A DNA stretch of 64,000 nt from Erodium maritimum. Lineage: Eukaryota; Streptophyta; Magnoliopsida; Geraniales; Geraniaceae. A program made the translations under genes and the position numbers. The notes beneath the pieces are model-generated. The model had not been told where the DNA came from. It was given only the letters and a program-made list of their open reading frames with translations, and ran no database searches. The stretch is from contig OY997594.1 of assembly GCA_963921825.1 (NCBI GenBank), positions 30,176,956 through 30,240,955 on the forward strand. Direction: 5' to 3'. Each line of letters opens with the position of its first letter. Position 1 is the first letter of the stretch. Below, piece by piece: positions 12,241 through 23,392 of the stretch.

Positions 12241-12808
12241 ATTTGGGCTGGTATTGTGAAGTGGTGGGGTTTGAGGTAGTCTTGTCCTTCAAATGTGAGA
12301 GAGTTGTTAATCTCTTGCCCGGGTCTGATGCCAAAATGGTGTAGGAGGTTGTGGACATCTATTTGTGGGCTTGTGTTATGGGAAGTTTGGTTGGCCAGAA
12401 ATGACTTAACTTTTTAGGGTGATATCCCGTCTGTGGAGCAGGTGGTTTAGCGGGTTCAATTGAAGGCTCTTGATATTGGGAGGATCTTGTACCCGGGTTT
12501 ACTCTCAACTTCTTTTTCAGAATGGCGTAGATATCCGCTGGCAAGCTGCAGGAGCTCCATTCAATCCAAAATTGGGAGGTCGTAGTAGCCTATGGTTCTA
12601 TTTGTTTGGAGCTTTTTCTCATTGTTTTTATGTTGGTTGTTTTGTCTGGTGTTGTTTTCTGTCTTGTGAGTCGTTACTTACTGTTTGGACTCTTGTTTGG
12701 ACTTTCGGTTTGTAGTCCGTTGTTATTGTCTACCCTCGTGTAGACCGCCTTTTCTCTTTTTCTGAGATCAAGGCCTTTATAAAACTTCTCCGATCAAAAA
12801 AAAAAAAC

Positions 12809-13159
12809 AAATCCACTTATTGATACATATGGCTTGCGGTGTACATTTACCGTCAGCTGCATTTGTAGGAGACCATCCAGAGATAAGCGTAGGAACTGCC
12901 CTTCAACTTGGAGCACGTTAACTTTCTGATCCATAGCCCATCAGGATCAGAGGACCACCTATCTGAACTGTCCATCTCCGGAAGGAACCAAGAACATCAC
13001 AACATAATTATTTAAGGTTGGTTTCTCTAAGAAACCACATATACAAGTGTGAGGTTTTTCAGGTAGTGAACAAGGAAAACACCAATACATAAATCAGGTT
13101 ACAAAATAATACAAATAATCAAACTCATCTACGAGATCACACGTGGGAAAATTGTAAGA
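12809..13159. other. Short spacer and likely 3'UTR of the minus-strand PLC-like gene
   Basis: After the LINE A-tail there are about 350 bp before the stop codon of the minus-strand gene. The part nearest the gene is probably its 3'UTR. No other feature is seen. Confidence 0.4.
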
Positions 13160-16100
13160 TTACAGAATAGTAGCAGCCAAAAACGAAGCGAGCACCCACC
13201 ATGGATGGACTGATAAGGCATGTGCAAAACTAGTACCTGCCGGAGTGGAGCTTTGCGGTGTAGATCCTCCTCCGTCAAGGGCGGCTGGTGGTGGGGGAGC
13301 CAGTGTAGGCACATCACATGTCCCAAATGTTGCATTTGCCTGCTCATAACAAGTTACAGATTAGGACAGTATCATAGGATGGTAACATGTTCTCTATTTC
13401 GTTGTTTTAAATTCTGTGTAGGGACATGTTGAGTGTGACACTAGGGAATAAAAAGAAATAAGAACCATGATAAAGCACAATGGAAAAGGATTGATAGAAC
13501 TGTTAGGGATATAAAGTTGATAGCGAACCTTGCAATATGAGATACTATCACAACCACAAGTCAAATGACCATTTGCTTCGTCTATAGCTTCTGGGGCACC
13601 TCCGCCATCACTCCTCTGCGCAAACAAACATACGAGTTAATATTTTTATCTTTAACAAGAGGATGAATAGTAATTTTTGTAGTCAAATAAGCATTCATTG
13701 TGTCTATATCAGATTCAACTGCTCTTTCATCCTACGGGTAGTAGCATAGAGATTGACAACATACGATATATAGTGTGTGTGTGTGTGTGCATACCGTGTA
13801 AAAGTCAACAGCTATGAAGTTTGGCCAACGTTTGCCGGACGCCTCAAAACAGGTATTGGTCATCTGAATCAAGGGAACCGAATTGTCCAAGCAGGCCGCT
13901 GTTATATTTGGACTTGTCATAAAGTAATTCTGCAGAACCAGAGATCTTGATTTTGTGTCCATAGGAGATGACTCTGAACGACTCGGGCATGAACCCGCTT
14001 GCATCCCATCATCTCCATCTGAAAAAATAACACTCCATTAAAACTTGGTCCAGGCCCGAATAATAGATACATGATGTGAAGTTTCTGGACAATCGTAATA
14101 CGGATAATTGCAGAAACTTACCCTGTATTATACAAAGTTTTGTAAATCCTTACCCTCCTCGAACATCATAGCATTTCCTTACCGTGCAATTTTTTTTTAA
14201 AAACTTGCACTGTCTGTTAAATAAGACAGAAACATGTGATGTGAGGTGCATTCCTCGAGTAATGCTAAAACCTTCAATGAGTATAGAAGACCATATCTTC
14301 TTCTCCGTGTGTTGCAATTATGGTGAGAGAGTACACACCTAAATGGTGAGGAAATGGTTTTCTATACTCATTGAAGGTTAGTCTTGACATTAAGAATTTG
14401 CCTCACATGCCAGTCGTGTGGGGCTTTAAGTGGTGTTTTCTGTCTGATTTAACAAAATGTGCAATTCAAATATTATGTACGCTAAGGAAATGCAACCATA
14501 CTTTGAGGAGGGTAAGATTTACAAAACTTGTATAATACAGAGTAAGTTTTTGCAATTATCCCATCATAATAGTGCTGGTCATATTTTGAAGAAAGAACGG
14601 AACGAATTGCTCACATTGATTTTCCACAACGAAGTTCCATTCGTATGCAATCCCCTCTGAGGCTTGCTTTGCTGATTTGGAGGTGAAGACTACTAAACGC
14701 TGATTCTTCTGAACCATGTCATCCACAGTAGGCCAATCAGAACCATCTTTGGGCATCCGAGACACTGGAAACAAGTACTTGATGAGGCCAGCTTTGTTGA
14801 AGACATTTGTAAGGCCCTTAGAAGATGACACATAATCCTCAATGAAAATGGTGACAATCTCAGAAGGGTTTGCAGCCAAGAAAGCTTGAACCTCCTTCAG
14901 GGTATTGACAGCAGGTTGCTGGGGACAATAGTAATAAGCATGTCAGATTATCAGCTACCAACAAAACATTCACATAGCAGGACAAATCATGTAGTTTACT
15001 TACGAATGCTGTGTAGTTGTAACAATTGCCCTGAAAGGAGTGACACAGCCAGACGTCGTTTAGGAAGTCGTACATATCAAGCATCAGCCCTCGAACTCCA
15101 TTCTGGAAAGATAAAAAAAACTCATCTCAGTACAATACACCCAGCAAATTTCAGTGTTACATTTACAACAGTAAGAGGCACAAAATAAAGAGTACAACAA
15201 CCTATTACACAACTAAAACACTGTCAACTTTAACAGGCGTTCATGAATAATCTGATTACAAACCAAATCATTTCGGATCAACTGAAGGCAAGATAAGCAG
15301 TGTTAGAATTAGAAATTTAGAACAAGGTCTAAAATAAACCCATAACGATAAAACTTGTATTCAACCAGGTTGAAGATAATCAAATCAAAATCAACCTAAT
15401 TGATATGATATGATTATGGTGGTTAACTACATTAATGTATAAATTTATTTCCTTTTAATAGTTTTGTAATCTCCTATATATATAGAAGTATCGATCCTAA
15501 TTATAATATCAAGAAAAACATTTTATTTTTATTTTTATATGGTATCAGAGCTCCCGGTTACGATCTTGACAAGATTTCATGAATTCGGAGTTTTGCCCAC
15601 TTGTTAGCTTATGGATCTAATAAGTGGGCATGGCGTTTGAAGGACATTTACTCATACTTTTTATTTTATTTTATTTGGGTTATTTTATTTCGTTTCCGCA
15701 TCGTGGGCATCAACCATAATTGTGTTCTACCTTCTACACCATTTACACCGTCGATCACAAGACGAGATGATGTTTGCGCCGTCAACCATAAGATGAGATG
15801 TTTTTGCACTGACGCCACGAAACAAGATGTCATTTGCACCGTCGGCCCTGAGGTGAGTAGCCATTGGCACCTTCTGCCCCAAGACAAGATGTCATTTGCA
15901 CCATCCAAAGGCATTAGGCGTGATTGTTCTATAATCTCTTTTTCAAGTTGGCATTACGAATCTCCATGCTCCAATTTCAGGGGGAGTGTTGAAAATAATC
16001 AAATCAAAATCAGTCTAATTGATATGATTTAATTACGGTTGTTAATTACAATAATGTGCAATATTTATTTCCTTTCAATGGTCTTGTAACTTATAGGAGT

Positions 16101-17325
16101 ACAAAACTCATTATAATATCAAAATAAAACATTTCATCTTTTATTTTTATAGAATCTTAAGCCGATAGATGTTGAAGTTGAGCCCACATCGTAAAAATAT
16201 AAGAATAAATAGCTCTTTATAAAAGCTAGGGTCACACCCAATTGACATGGTTACCTTTTAGTTGTGAAAGCCTTGCCCGATATAAATGATCCGTTCAAAC
16301 ATATATTAACAGCACATAAAGGTTACAAAATGGTTATCAAATGGCGACGGATTAAATATCTTTTTATATGTGAGACGCTGGACATACACACCATATTCCG
16401 GGTTAAAAGGCAGAGAATAGTATTATGCAATCACCTACAAATTAGCATAATATCTTTGAAAGCATCCTCCAAAGCATGTGTAAAATGATTAATAATTAGG
16501 TGGGTGCGGGGTATTAAGCTGGATTGATTCCATTCCAATCCAAGACAACTCATTGGAAACCTTAACTTTATTCATCATACTTTTCTAAGCAGCCCACATG
16601 GATTTAGTGATGAAACTCAAATCCCAGTCCCTATATTGAAAATGTCTAAATAGTAAGACTAATAATCCCTGATAAATTAAAAATGAATACGCAATTAATG
16701 ACAGATAAGCATGTCTTAATCACTAAATATTACCAGTATTAGTTGAAAATGGACAACCCATTTATAGATAATACTAAAATCAACATGAGTGGAAAATTCA
16801 AACAAAGTCGGAGACGTACGTTGAGCTGAGTGGTGACGGAGTCTTCTTGGTTGGTCTGGGTGATTAACGGCGACCCAGTCGCCGACTTGAACCCTCTGAT
16901 GGCGAATGAATTGTGGGTCGTCAACCATGAATATTTGTTGAATGCCAATCCTTTCACCTAACAATTGAATCCAGAAAAATAACCCTTTGATGAACTGAGA
17001 GAAAATTAAACGGTGACTAGTTGATTAATCGATGAATTAATTACCTTGGAAATGGGGTTAATGGGTTGCATACGGGTACATCTGGGGCGGGTGTTGCCAT
17101 TGGCAGGGCAGGTGTCGCAGTGAAGACCGGCGTCGCATTTGCTGTCGCCGGTGGAGCAAGTCTCTCCGATCTGTGCTTATAGAGAAGCATCATTAATTAG
17201 TATTAACTAGTTGCTAATTAAGTAAGAAAGGGAGAAATGGGGTTGGAGAGGGGGACCTTGAGGGCATAAGAGGAGATGATTACGACTTGGAGAACCGCGA
17301 GTAAAGCCAAAACCAGTGCCTTCAT
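13160..17325 (-). CDS. PI-PLC X domain-containing protein (PLC-like phosphodiesterase), 408 aa, 8 exons
   Basis: Minus-strand exons from 5' to 3': 17257-17325, 17045-17170, 16820-16957, 15004-15102, 14615-14918, 13795-14018, 13529-13615 and 13160-13339. The joined frame is open for 408 codons. An N-terminal hydrophobic signal peptide (about residues 1-20) is followed by a Cys-rich module and the X-type phosphodiesterase domain with His80 (TTHNSF) and His132 (WLCHSF). A proline-rich linker (APPPPAA) and a hydrophobic C-terminus ([13 protein letters not shown]) suggest a GPI anchor and cell-surface location. Exons 3-7 match the plus-strand paralogue in length and phase exactly. The intron between exons 3 and 4 holds a TRIM-like element and intron 5 a MITE, yet all splice signals remain. 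A GT microsatellite lies in intron 6 (13771-13789). Confidence 0.92.
13771..13789. repeat. (GT)n microsatellite in an intron
   Basis: About nine GT units lie just downstream of exon 6 of the minus-strand PLC-like gene, inside its sixth intron, a few bases from the splice donor. A likely length-polymorphic marker. Confidence 0.8.
14102..14561. mobile_element. MITE in intron 5 of the minus-strand PLC-like gene
   Basis: Ends are inverted: GGATAATTGCAGAAACTTAC at 14102 against the complement ending at 14561 (GTAAGTTTTTGCAATTATCC). Pairing continues through TACCCTCCTC (near 14151) and GAGGAGGGTA (near 14506). A second, inner palindrome pairs CCTTCAATGAGTATAGAA (near 14272) with TTCTATACTCATTGAAGG (near 14359). 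It has no ORF and no clear TSD. It sits between exon 6 (ends 14018) and exon 5 (starts 14615) without touching splice sites. Confidence 0.75.
15368..15538 (+). repeat. 5' LTR of the TRIM-like element
   Basis: Begins GGTTGAAGATAATC (the usual TG start mutated to GG) and matches the 3' LTR at 15987-16150 along its length. It contains TATATATAT-type sequence near 15475-15482 as a possible promoter. Confidence 0.8.
15987..16150 (+). repeat. 3' LTR of the TRIM-like element
   Basis: Begins TGTTGAAAATAATC immediately after the polypurine tract. Sequence differences from the 5' LTR are spread along its length, indicating an old insertion. Confidence 0.8.
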
Positions 17326-17499
17326 TTCGGAGTTTCAGATTTTTTTTCCGTTTGGTTCTCGAGAAAGAGACGAGAGAGTTATAATTGAAAGTGGGAGTGG
17401 TTGGTTTGGGACGACAGGGAGTGTTTGAATTGTTTGAGGCTGTCTGGGTCTGGGCAGTTAATCAAATCAACTACGGTACTGAATACATTTTTTTATATT

Positions 17500-18090
17500 T
17501 CGTATGTATATTTTTTGGAGGGAATATTTTCGAATATTTGTACGTAGAAGTGTAAAATATTAGCACCTATTTATATGGGGTTTAACTCTATGCGAAATAG
17601 GAAATACTAAACAACATAGAAAATCTAACTTAACTATAATAAGAAATACTTGTAAACTGAAAATAAACTAAACTCTAACACTCCCCCTCACGTACAAATC
17701 GGATAACGAGTCTTGCACGTGGACGAAGAATAAATTTCAAATTTCTTATGTTGTTGTTTCACCACTATACATTGTAATCTCATCTTTTTCTATTTCTTTC
17801 TTTCATGATGACTAAATTTGGATATTTTGATATAAATTTGACAACCTGTTGAATATAATACATCCATTTTTGGAACAACAATTTTGTTCGACTATAATTA
17901 TTCCCATATACTACCTTCCATGTGAACATGTGTTCTATGTTAAAAATGTATGATATAAATACTATTGAGAATACGATGTCACTTTAGTGTGGGACACAGA
18001 AATCTGTTTAGATCTTTTATGTGTAGACTAAGATCATCTACCGTGTGTGGCCGTTTCAAAAAAAAAAAAATCTACCGCGTGTGGCCTCTA
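17500..18090 (-). mobile_element. Ty1/copia LTR and polypurine-tract remnant
   Basis: On the minus strand the sequence reads CGTGAGGGGGAG followed by TGTTAGAGTTTAG near 17695-17670, the usual polypurine tract plus LTR start of copia elements. The LTR continues to about 17500 and contains a TATAAATAG box (about 17567-17575). Bases 17696-18090 would be the 3' end of the internal region; no pol motif is readable. The other LTR is not found. It lies just upstream of the minus-strand PLC-like gene, within its likely promoter region. Confidence 0.6.
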
Positions 18091-18101
18091 TATGCGACTT
18101 A

Positions 18102-20413
18102 GAGCATGTGTAAATGGGTCGGTCCGGCTCGTGTTTTTGTGGGCCGCATGACGCAAGTCGTCCCGTTGTGGGACGGTTTTCACGCGTCCCTCAAAAACGC
18201 GGGCTGAGGTCCATAGCTTGCGTCCCACGTCCTTCGGCTAGCCAATGTCGTGTGCCACGCGTTCTATTTTTTTTTAAATACGAAAAATTAGATTTAACTA
18301 AATATGATTTGTCCACTCACAATACAAACCTCACATCCAAGCCCCATTGTAAAACAGCCACTATTTTGATTCCCGAGTCCCACTATTTTGTTCAGTCAAC
18401 ATACGAGCCTTACATACAAGCCTCACATACGAGCCTTTCTGTTGTACATGCTCTCACGACCCACTATTTAATGGGTCGAAATTGTGAATTATACATTGTC
18501 ACGTGGTTTCGACCTATTAAACGTGGGTTGTGGTTTGCGACCCACGACTCATGTTAATGGGTTGTTGGTTTGCGACTCATAAGTTCAGGGCTAGTCAGTC
18601 CCACGTTGACACGTGGTCTGATCGGAAAAAAAAATCAAATCGTTGCTCCAACGGTTATATATATATCACATCTCATTCAAAAAATCAAAAATTTGCTATC
18701 TATAAATACCTCACATCTCATTCATCAAACCACCAACATCTCTTAAAATATTCGACGACGAGACTCAACGTGCGTCTTCACAAAAGGCAGAAAGATTACA
18801 TGTCGGAGGAAGTCAACCTGGATGATCTCCAATTCAACATAGATCAACCAGTCGACCTTCAATAGATGTTGAACATCAACCTACCTTTCAAACCTACTAG
18901 TTTCAACCCTAGCGCTTTCAGCCTTTACATGCAACCTGGTTGGAACCCTGGTACTTTCAACCTCTCGTCTTTCATTTTATTTATTATTAATTTTTTGGAT
19001 GTAAAGTATCATTTTTATGTACAATATCGATTTTTTTATTATAAATATTGTTAAATGAATTTTAACCTAGGTCAGTTCAACCCACTATCTTTTAACCCCC
19101 CACCTTTCAACTTCGGTCCCAATTATTACGGTTACCCCCGAAGTCATTGGATCACAACAACACCTTGACGGCAGCAACGACGCCTAGATGTCGTCTCAAT
19201 CGTTCTCTACCGGCTCTTCCCAACGAAGGGCGCTAAACCTTAGAAGAAAATGGAGCCCTAATGCAGACAAGCACCTCATACATGTCTGGCTACGCACAAC
19301 CAAAGACCTAATTAAGGGAAACTCCCAAGATGGTAGTTCCTTATGAGGCACAATTACCAGAAGGTACAACGAAGGGGGACGTTTCTCGGAGTTTGCCAGG
19401 AAAGAAATAAAGAACCACTGGAACAGACATGCACCTCAAGTACGGAGGTACCTCAAACTTTTGAACAAGTCGATGGCCTAAAACCGAAGCAGATGGAACG
19501 AGGCAATGTACGTTGCCGAGCCAAGCGGATGTACAAAGACACAGTGAAGAAGGAAAAAGCCAAAGAATTTCGACCTCGATCATTAGATCGAGATTTTGAG
19601 GAATGAAGACAAGTTTACGGTGGAGGAAGGCACGACTGCTTTTGTACAACGTCAACGGTTGGATGAAGCTAGTGCTTACAGCTCAACCCCACCCACTTCT
19701 CCTCCCACCGATGATGAAGATATTAGACCTCTCGGTGGTGAGTCCCAACTACCGGATTGGGTTTCCTCCGATCCAACCGAGGGAGGTAGTAACCGAAGTC
19801 CCCCTCCCCCTCTACGTGTGGAAGAGTGACCGTTGGGCAAGAAGTCCACAGAAAGGAAGGGGAAGGGTCTCCAATAGCAAGTAAATGTCATTGCCAACAT
19901 AGAACGAGAAAAGACCAAGCATGAGAAGGAAATGTTCGTGACTAACCTCATACAGTGTGAGAAGGCGGACAAAGAGATGATGTTTTCCAACAAATGGCAC
20001 GAACTCTTCAACGAATATAAAGCAATGCAGGACTAGGATGTTTCAAACTTCATCGATGAGTATCTGGACCAACGTGCAATAATGATGTCTAGATTATGGG
20101 AAAAATGTGAAAAGATCAGGATTCTATTGACAAGCTTGAATAAAAGGGTAAGTTTATTATTAATTAATTTTGTTAATTTTATTTAGTTACTTTATTTTAA
20201 TTAAGAAATTTATTTCAATCTTCTTTAGTATTTATTGTTTTAAATCAGAATTTAATAAATTCAGAAAAATATCAATTCAGCATCCACTCAGAACACGAGT
20301 CCCTTAGTGAGTCTCACCACTATGGAACACAGTTAAATTAAGAGGTCCAAACTCACTATTCTACACAGTCAACATATGAGTCTCTCACATGAGTCTCACC
20401 ACTATACATGCTC
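18102..20413 (+). mobile_element. PIF/Harbinger-like element carrying a decayed Myb/SANT-type ORF1
   Basis: The ends are short inverted repeats, GAGCATGTGTA at 18102 and TATACATGCTC at about 20403-20413, bordered by TTA on the left and TAA on the right, which is not a perfect direct duplication. Subterminal repeats (CAGTCAACATA, GAGTC/GAGCCT tracts) occur near both ends, and an internal GTACATGCTC near 18447 may mark a nested MITE (18102-18447). The coding content is a Myb/SANT-like ORF1; no DDE transposase is present, so it is non-autonomous. Confidence 0.55.
18800..20160 (+). pseudogene. Myb/SANT-like (PIF/Harbinger ORF1 or NAM-associated type) protein, pseudogene
   Basis: Reading across frames gives an N-terminal MSEEVNLDDLQFN with FNP-type repeats (18799-19130), then a trihelix/SANT-like block near 19225-19330 (RRKWSPNADKHLIHVWL), a spacer, the conserved RPLGKKSTERKGKG basic motif near 19825-19875, and a charged C-terminal helix (19885-20160). 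This order matches the plant protein family often mislabelled glutathione S-transferase T3-like, which includes Harbinger ORF1 DNA-binding partners. Several stops and frameshifts make it a pseudogene. Function is inferred from the family: DNA binding that assists a separate transposase. Confidence 0.6.
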
Positions 20414-20669
20414 TAAGAGCATCTCCAATGATAAACAACTAGCTAGTGGTAGGAGCACATTTTCACTTTCTCTCTCTTCCAAACCACTAACTGCTACAAC
20501 TAGCTCTGTAGTGATAACCCCAGCTAGTTGTATGAGCTAGTTGTTTGAGTGTTTTTACAATTTTTAATATTTTCAAAACAACCTCAAAATAAATTACTAA
20601 TTTTGGTCATACCAAATAAAAACTACATAGGATAATTAAACAAACAAAAAACAAGGTGGGAGATAATAT

Positions 20670-21062
20670 AACTAATTTTTAATCACGCCAATGTACATAC
20701 GCCACTTCGATTGATCTTTGAGAAACTCCCACCAAACACCTTTTTTCCATTTACCGTGGTTGAGCTTGTAACCGGACACGGTTGCAACATAGATGACCTC
20801 CTCGATTGCTCCTTTTTAAGGTCTTTGAGACGGTCCCAGTAGATCTCATCGAACAGCCTTCACTTTTGGCTATTCTTGCCCCAATTATCCTTGATTTGTT
20901 TTTACGCCTGTCTAGGCCAATTTTTGTCTCCACAAGCAACGAAATTGAGGTAGATATTATACCAATACTTCCTCCCTCTAGCCTCAGCCTGTTCAAGCCA
21001 TGTTACCATTAAATGCATTTCTTCATTCGCTGATCATAAGGGGCCACCTGCCGAAGAATTCA
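20670..21062 (-). pseudogene. Myb/SANT-like ORF remnant
   Basis: The minus-strand reading from about 21062 gives MNSSAGGPL, a stop, then HLMVTWLEQAEARGRKYWYN and later WPRQA, KQIKDNWGKN and RLFDEIYWDRLKDL, a helix-rich pattern of SANT/trihelix proteins. Two in-frame stops interrupt it. It differs from the neighbouring SANT remnants and may be the 5' part of a different ORF1 lineage. Confidence 0.4.
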
Positions 21063-21339
21063 TGCCTTGGATAAAAACAAAGAGAATTAAAAATTAGAGG
21101 AGGAGAGGATTTGAGAGAGGTGTAAGGATAAATGAAGGAATGAAGGTGGTATTTAAGGGAGGGGAGGCTTCGGCAGCAGTGGCGCAGTAGCCACTATTCC
21201 TCGAATAGTGTGCGTGCATGAAAACCGAGAAACCGATAGAAAATCTGAAATTCATCCATTTATTAATGCAAAGGCATTGAAAATGCGTACATAGAGGAGA
21301 AACAAGAAATTAACAACATCTATTTTCATTAATGCGATG

Positions 21340-22385
21340 TCAAATCATAGTTGCCCCATTTGTTTCGCGACGTTCTGTAAAAAAAAGGTAGGAGTAGCTC
21401 GTTCCTCCTCGGTCACCGTCAATGTGTCTTGGCTACTGATTTCTGCATATGAATCAATCAACCTTTCAACGGACTTATCTTTGGTTTCAACCATTATGTG
21501 CAGCTGTGCAGCGTGACCTTGAAGAAACTTAGCTCTGTGGGATCCATCTTTCTTGTCCGCCTTTACTTGTTTCCCTTTCCCTTTGGCTTTGGCTTTAGCC
21601 TTCGCTTTTTTTTGTGGTCGGTCGGGTGCTCCTCCAACACAAGTAAGGTCAACTCATATTCGGTTAAATCGGTCTATGTGTAGTTGCAATTATCTTCCAA
21701 CCTTATATACTTTCTTGCTTCACTTTATGTGTCAGTTTCGGCTCCTCGATGTCTACTTGACATTGCAGGAACATCAGCACATCCTACTTGGGGTGCCCCT
21801 TCACCAGGTTCCAAACATGCTTCCAAGCGAACTCGTGACCATCCTCGTTCTTGTAAGCAATTTCTGCTCCTGCCATGATTTGAGTATCGTTAATCCCATT
21901 TTGGTACGCGTTCGCAATAGACACATACTTCTCTTGAAATTTACTGAGTTTTTTTTGTTGAGTTGATGCCAGTGGTCCTTGCAAGTCTTCCAGGTGCGTT
22001 ATGGGTCTGTTGGGTTCCTCAACTGATAGACCTTGTCCCCTACTTTAGTCCAGTGTTTCTCGGTCTTTTGAGACTTCCCTCCGATGCTATCCATGAAATG
22101 GTTGAGCCATGCCGAAGCCAACCGAACCTCCTCCTCAATGCTCCATCTTAGCCTCAGAGGTTCAGTAGATGTTGATTTCTTCACCCAACTCCTCATTGGT
22201 TGGCCGGGGTAGATTGGGAAGGTTGCTTGTTGTTAAATTACGATAGTGGTCATTAGGAGTTTCAGAGCGGGTTGAATTGCGACGGATCGAATTGGGTGGG
22301 TTCGAGGAGAGAGGTGTAGGATCGGATGTGGCAGTTTAGCTCTTCTTCAGTGGTTGTTGACTCATTCTTGTTCAACTCCATATTT
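21340..22385 (-). pseudogene. Myb/SANT-like (PIF/Harbinger ORF1 type) pseudogene
   Basis: Across shifted frames the minus strand reads RLRWSIEEEVRLASAWLNHF (near 22150), KTEKHWTKVGDKVYQL (near 22060), a KTCKDHWHQLNK block (near 21980), then a basic RPIGRKKAKAKAKAKGKGK motif (near 21600) and a C-terminal helix (21340-21500). The order is the same as in the 18800-20160 pseudogene but the sequence is clearly different. At least three frameshifts. No transposase partner is visible. Confidence 0.55.
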
Positions 22386-23375
22386 TAGAGGATGAATTCG
22401 TAGTCCCTCGTACCGGCCATTGAATGGACGTTGGTAAAATATGGTGTAGAAGAGAAGATGTGTGAATTTTGTGTAGAGGTGAGAGGTGGGAGGTTCTCAT
22501 ACTCAACCTGAGCTTTGAAGGCGGCCAAAGTTTGATCCAAGTGCAATAGAAGATGACGCCTAATGGGTCTTGTGGCGTCGATCTCCAAATGTAGTCCGAG
22601 GAAAGGAAACCATCCCTTTTGAAGTAGTGTCGATTCAGGGTGTGTGGCTTCTAAAGTCCTCACCTCCTTACCTAGCTTGGAATCTATGAACGCCGCATTC
22701 CAGGAGTTCTAACCTCCATTGGAATATCATAAACCCTAACTGACATATGAATATGTCGAAAAGTTAGGTGGTCTGACTGCGTGCGGGGGGGGGGGGGAAT
22801 AAAAGAAACACTATCTAGAAGAACGCAAGGTTCCCCGTCTTTGATGTTGTCAAGGAAGGTTTGGGATGAGAAGAACAAAGACATAATCTTATATGGAAGT
22901 GGCTGAAAACCCAGATTATTCACCTTCCATTCCCTGACAATAGTAGAGCAAAGGGTACGGGGACTTACATCTTTATCCATGCGAAGGCGCGCAACTAAGG
23001 CGTACTTATACCGGGTATCATCCGTTCCTGGCACTGTGTTCGCCTAAACGGGAATCAGAACGTCATCCTCCTCGTAGGCATCCTAGAAAGGTTCCGAGAC
23101 TAACACCTTTGTTAGACGTTCTTGGACTGTCTCCAGATTTGTCGGGTAGGGTTGCTGAGAAGAAGTGACGTGTTGGGAGGAGGTATGGATGTTCACTCGG
23201 GAAAGCTCCTTCCACCAATTAACCCTTGCATGGTGTTCCATCGGGCCAAAATTCCATGAGAGAGTAAGGTTTAGGCTTGGTTGCGATGTTTCAACCCCGG
23301 TGGGGGTCGGAAGGATTGCCGGTAGAAGAGAGTTGGTCGGCGAGTTCATTCGGTTTGATGGTGTTCAATGTGAAT

Positions 23376-23392
23376 CCATGGGGTTGAAGTTT
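23376..23392. repeat. Left 17-bp TSD of retroposon A
   Basis: CCATGGGGTTGAAGTTT here is repeated exactly at 25500-25516, framing the 2107-bp insertion. Confidence 0.9.

Larger units (their letters stand above)
6951..12808 (+). mobile_element. Near full-length but decayed L1-type plant LINE
   Basis: ORF1 with an RNA-recognition motif, an overlapping ORF2 with endonuclease, reverse transcriptase and zf-RVT-like regions, and a 3' end CTCCGATC followed by an A run (12797-12808) give the complete domain order of a plant L1-type LINE on the plus strand. The 5' limit is uncertain (somewhere between about 6950 and 7200), and I could not find a convincing TSD. Both ORFs carry multiple frameshifts and stops, so the element is dead. 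It lies exactly between the two convergent PLC-like genes. Confidence 0.85.
15368..16150 (+). mobile_element. TRIM-like miniature Ty1/copia-type LTR retrotransposon
   Basis: Two direct repeats (15368-15538 and 15987-16150), about 85% alike by eye, flank about 450 bp. Directly after the first is TGGTATCAGAGC (15540-15551), complementary to the 3' end of initiator-Met tRNA, a standard primer-binding site. Directly before the second is the purine tract CAGGGGGAG (15978-15986). No gag or pol is present; the interior has degenerate 45-bp repeats around CAAGATGTCATTTGCACC. The total of about 780 bp fits a terminal-repeat retrotransposon in miniature, mobilised in trans. No matching 5-bp TSD could be recognised. 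It lies in the intron between exons 3 and 4 of the minus-strand PLC-like gene, opposite to its transcription. Confidence 0.85.
20414..22385 (-). mobile_element. Second PIF/Harbinger-like region with two decayed Myb/SANT ORFs
   Basis: It starts TAAGAGCATCTCCAATG at 20414, a terminal sequence very common in plant PIF/Harbinger elements, immediately beside the previous element. I cannot find the opposite end, so its right limit is set at the end of the recognisable coding remnant. Two minus-strand SANT-type remnants lie inside. It may be two elements joined. Confidence 0.45.

Noticed and set aside
15540..15551. TGGTATCAGAGC as part of a tRNA gene
   Set aside because: Only the primer-binding-site match is present; no cloverleaf can be drawn around it. 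It is the LTR retrotransposon PBS.
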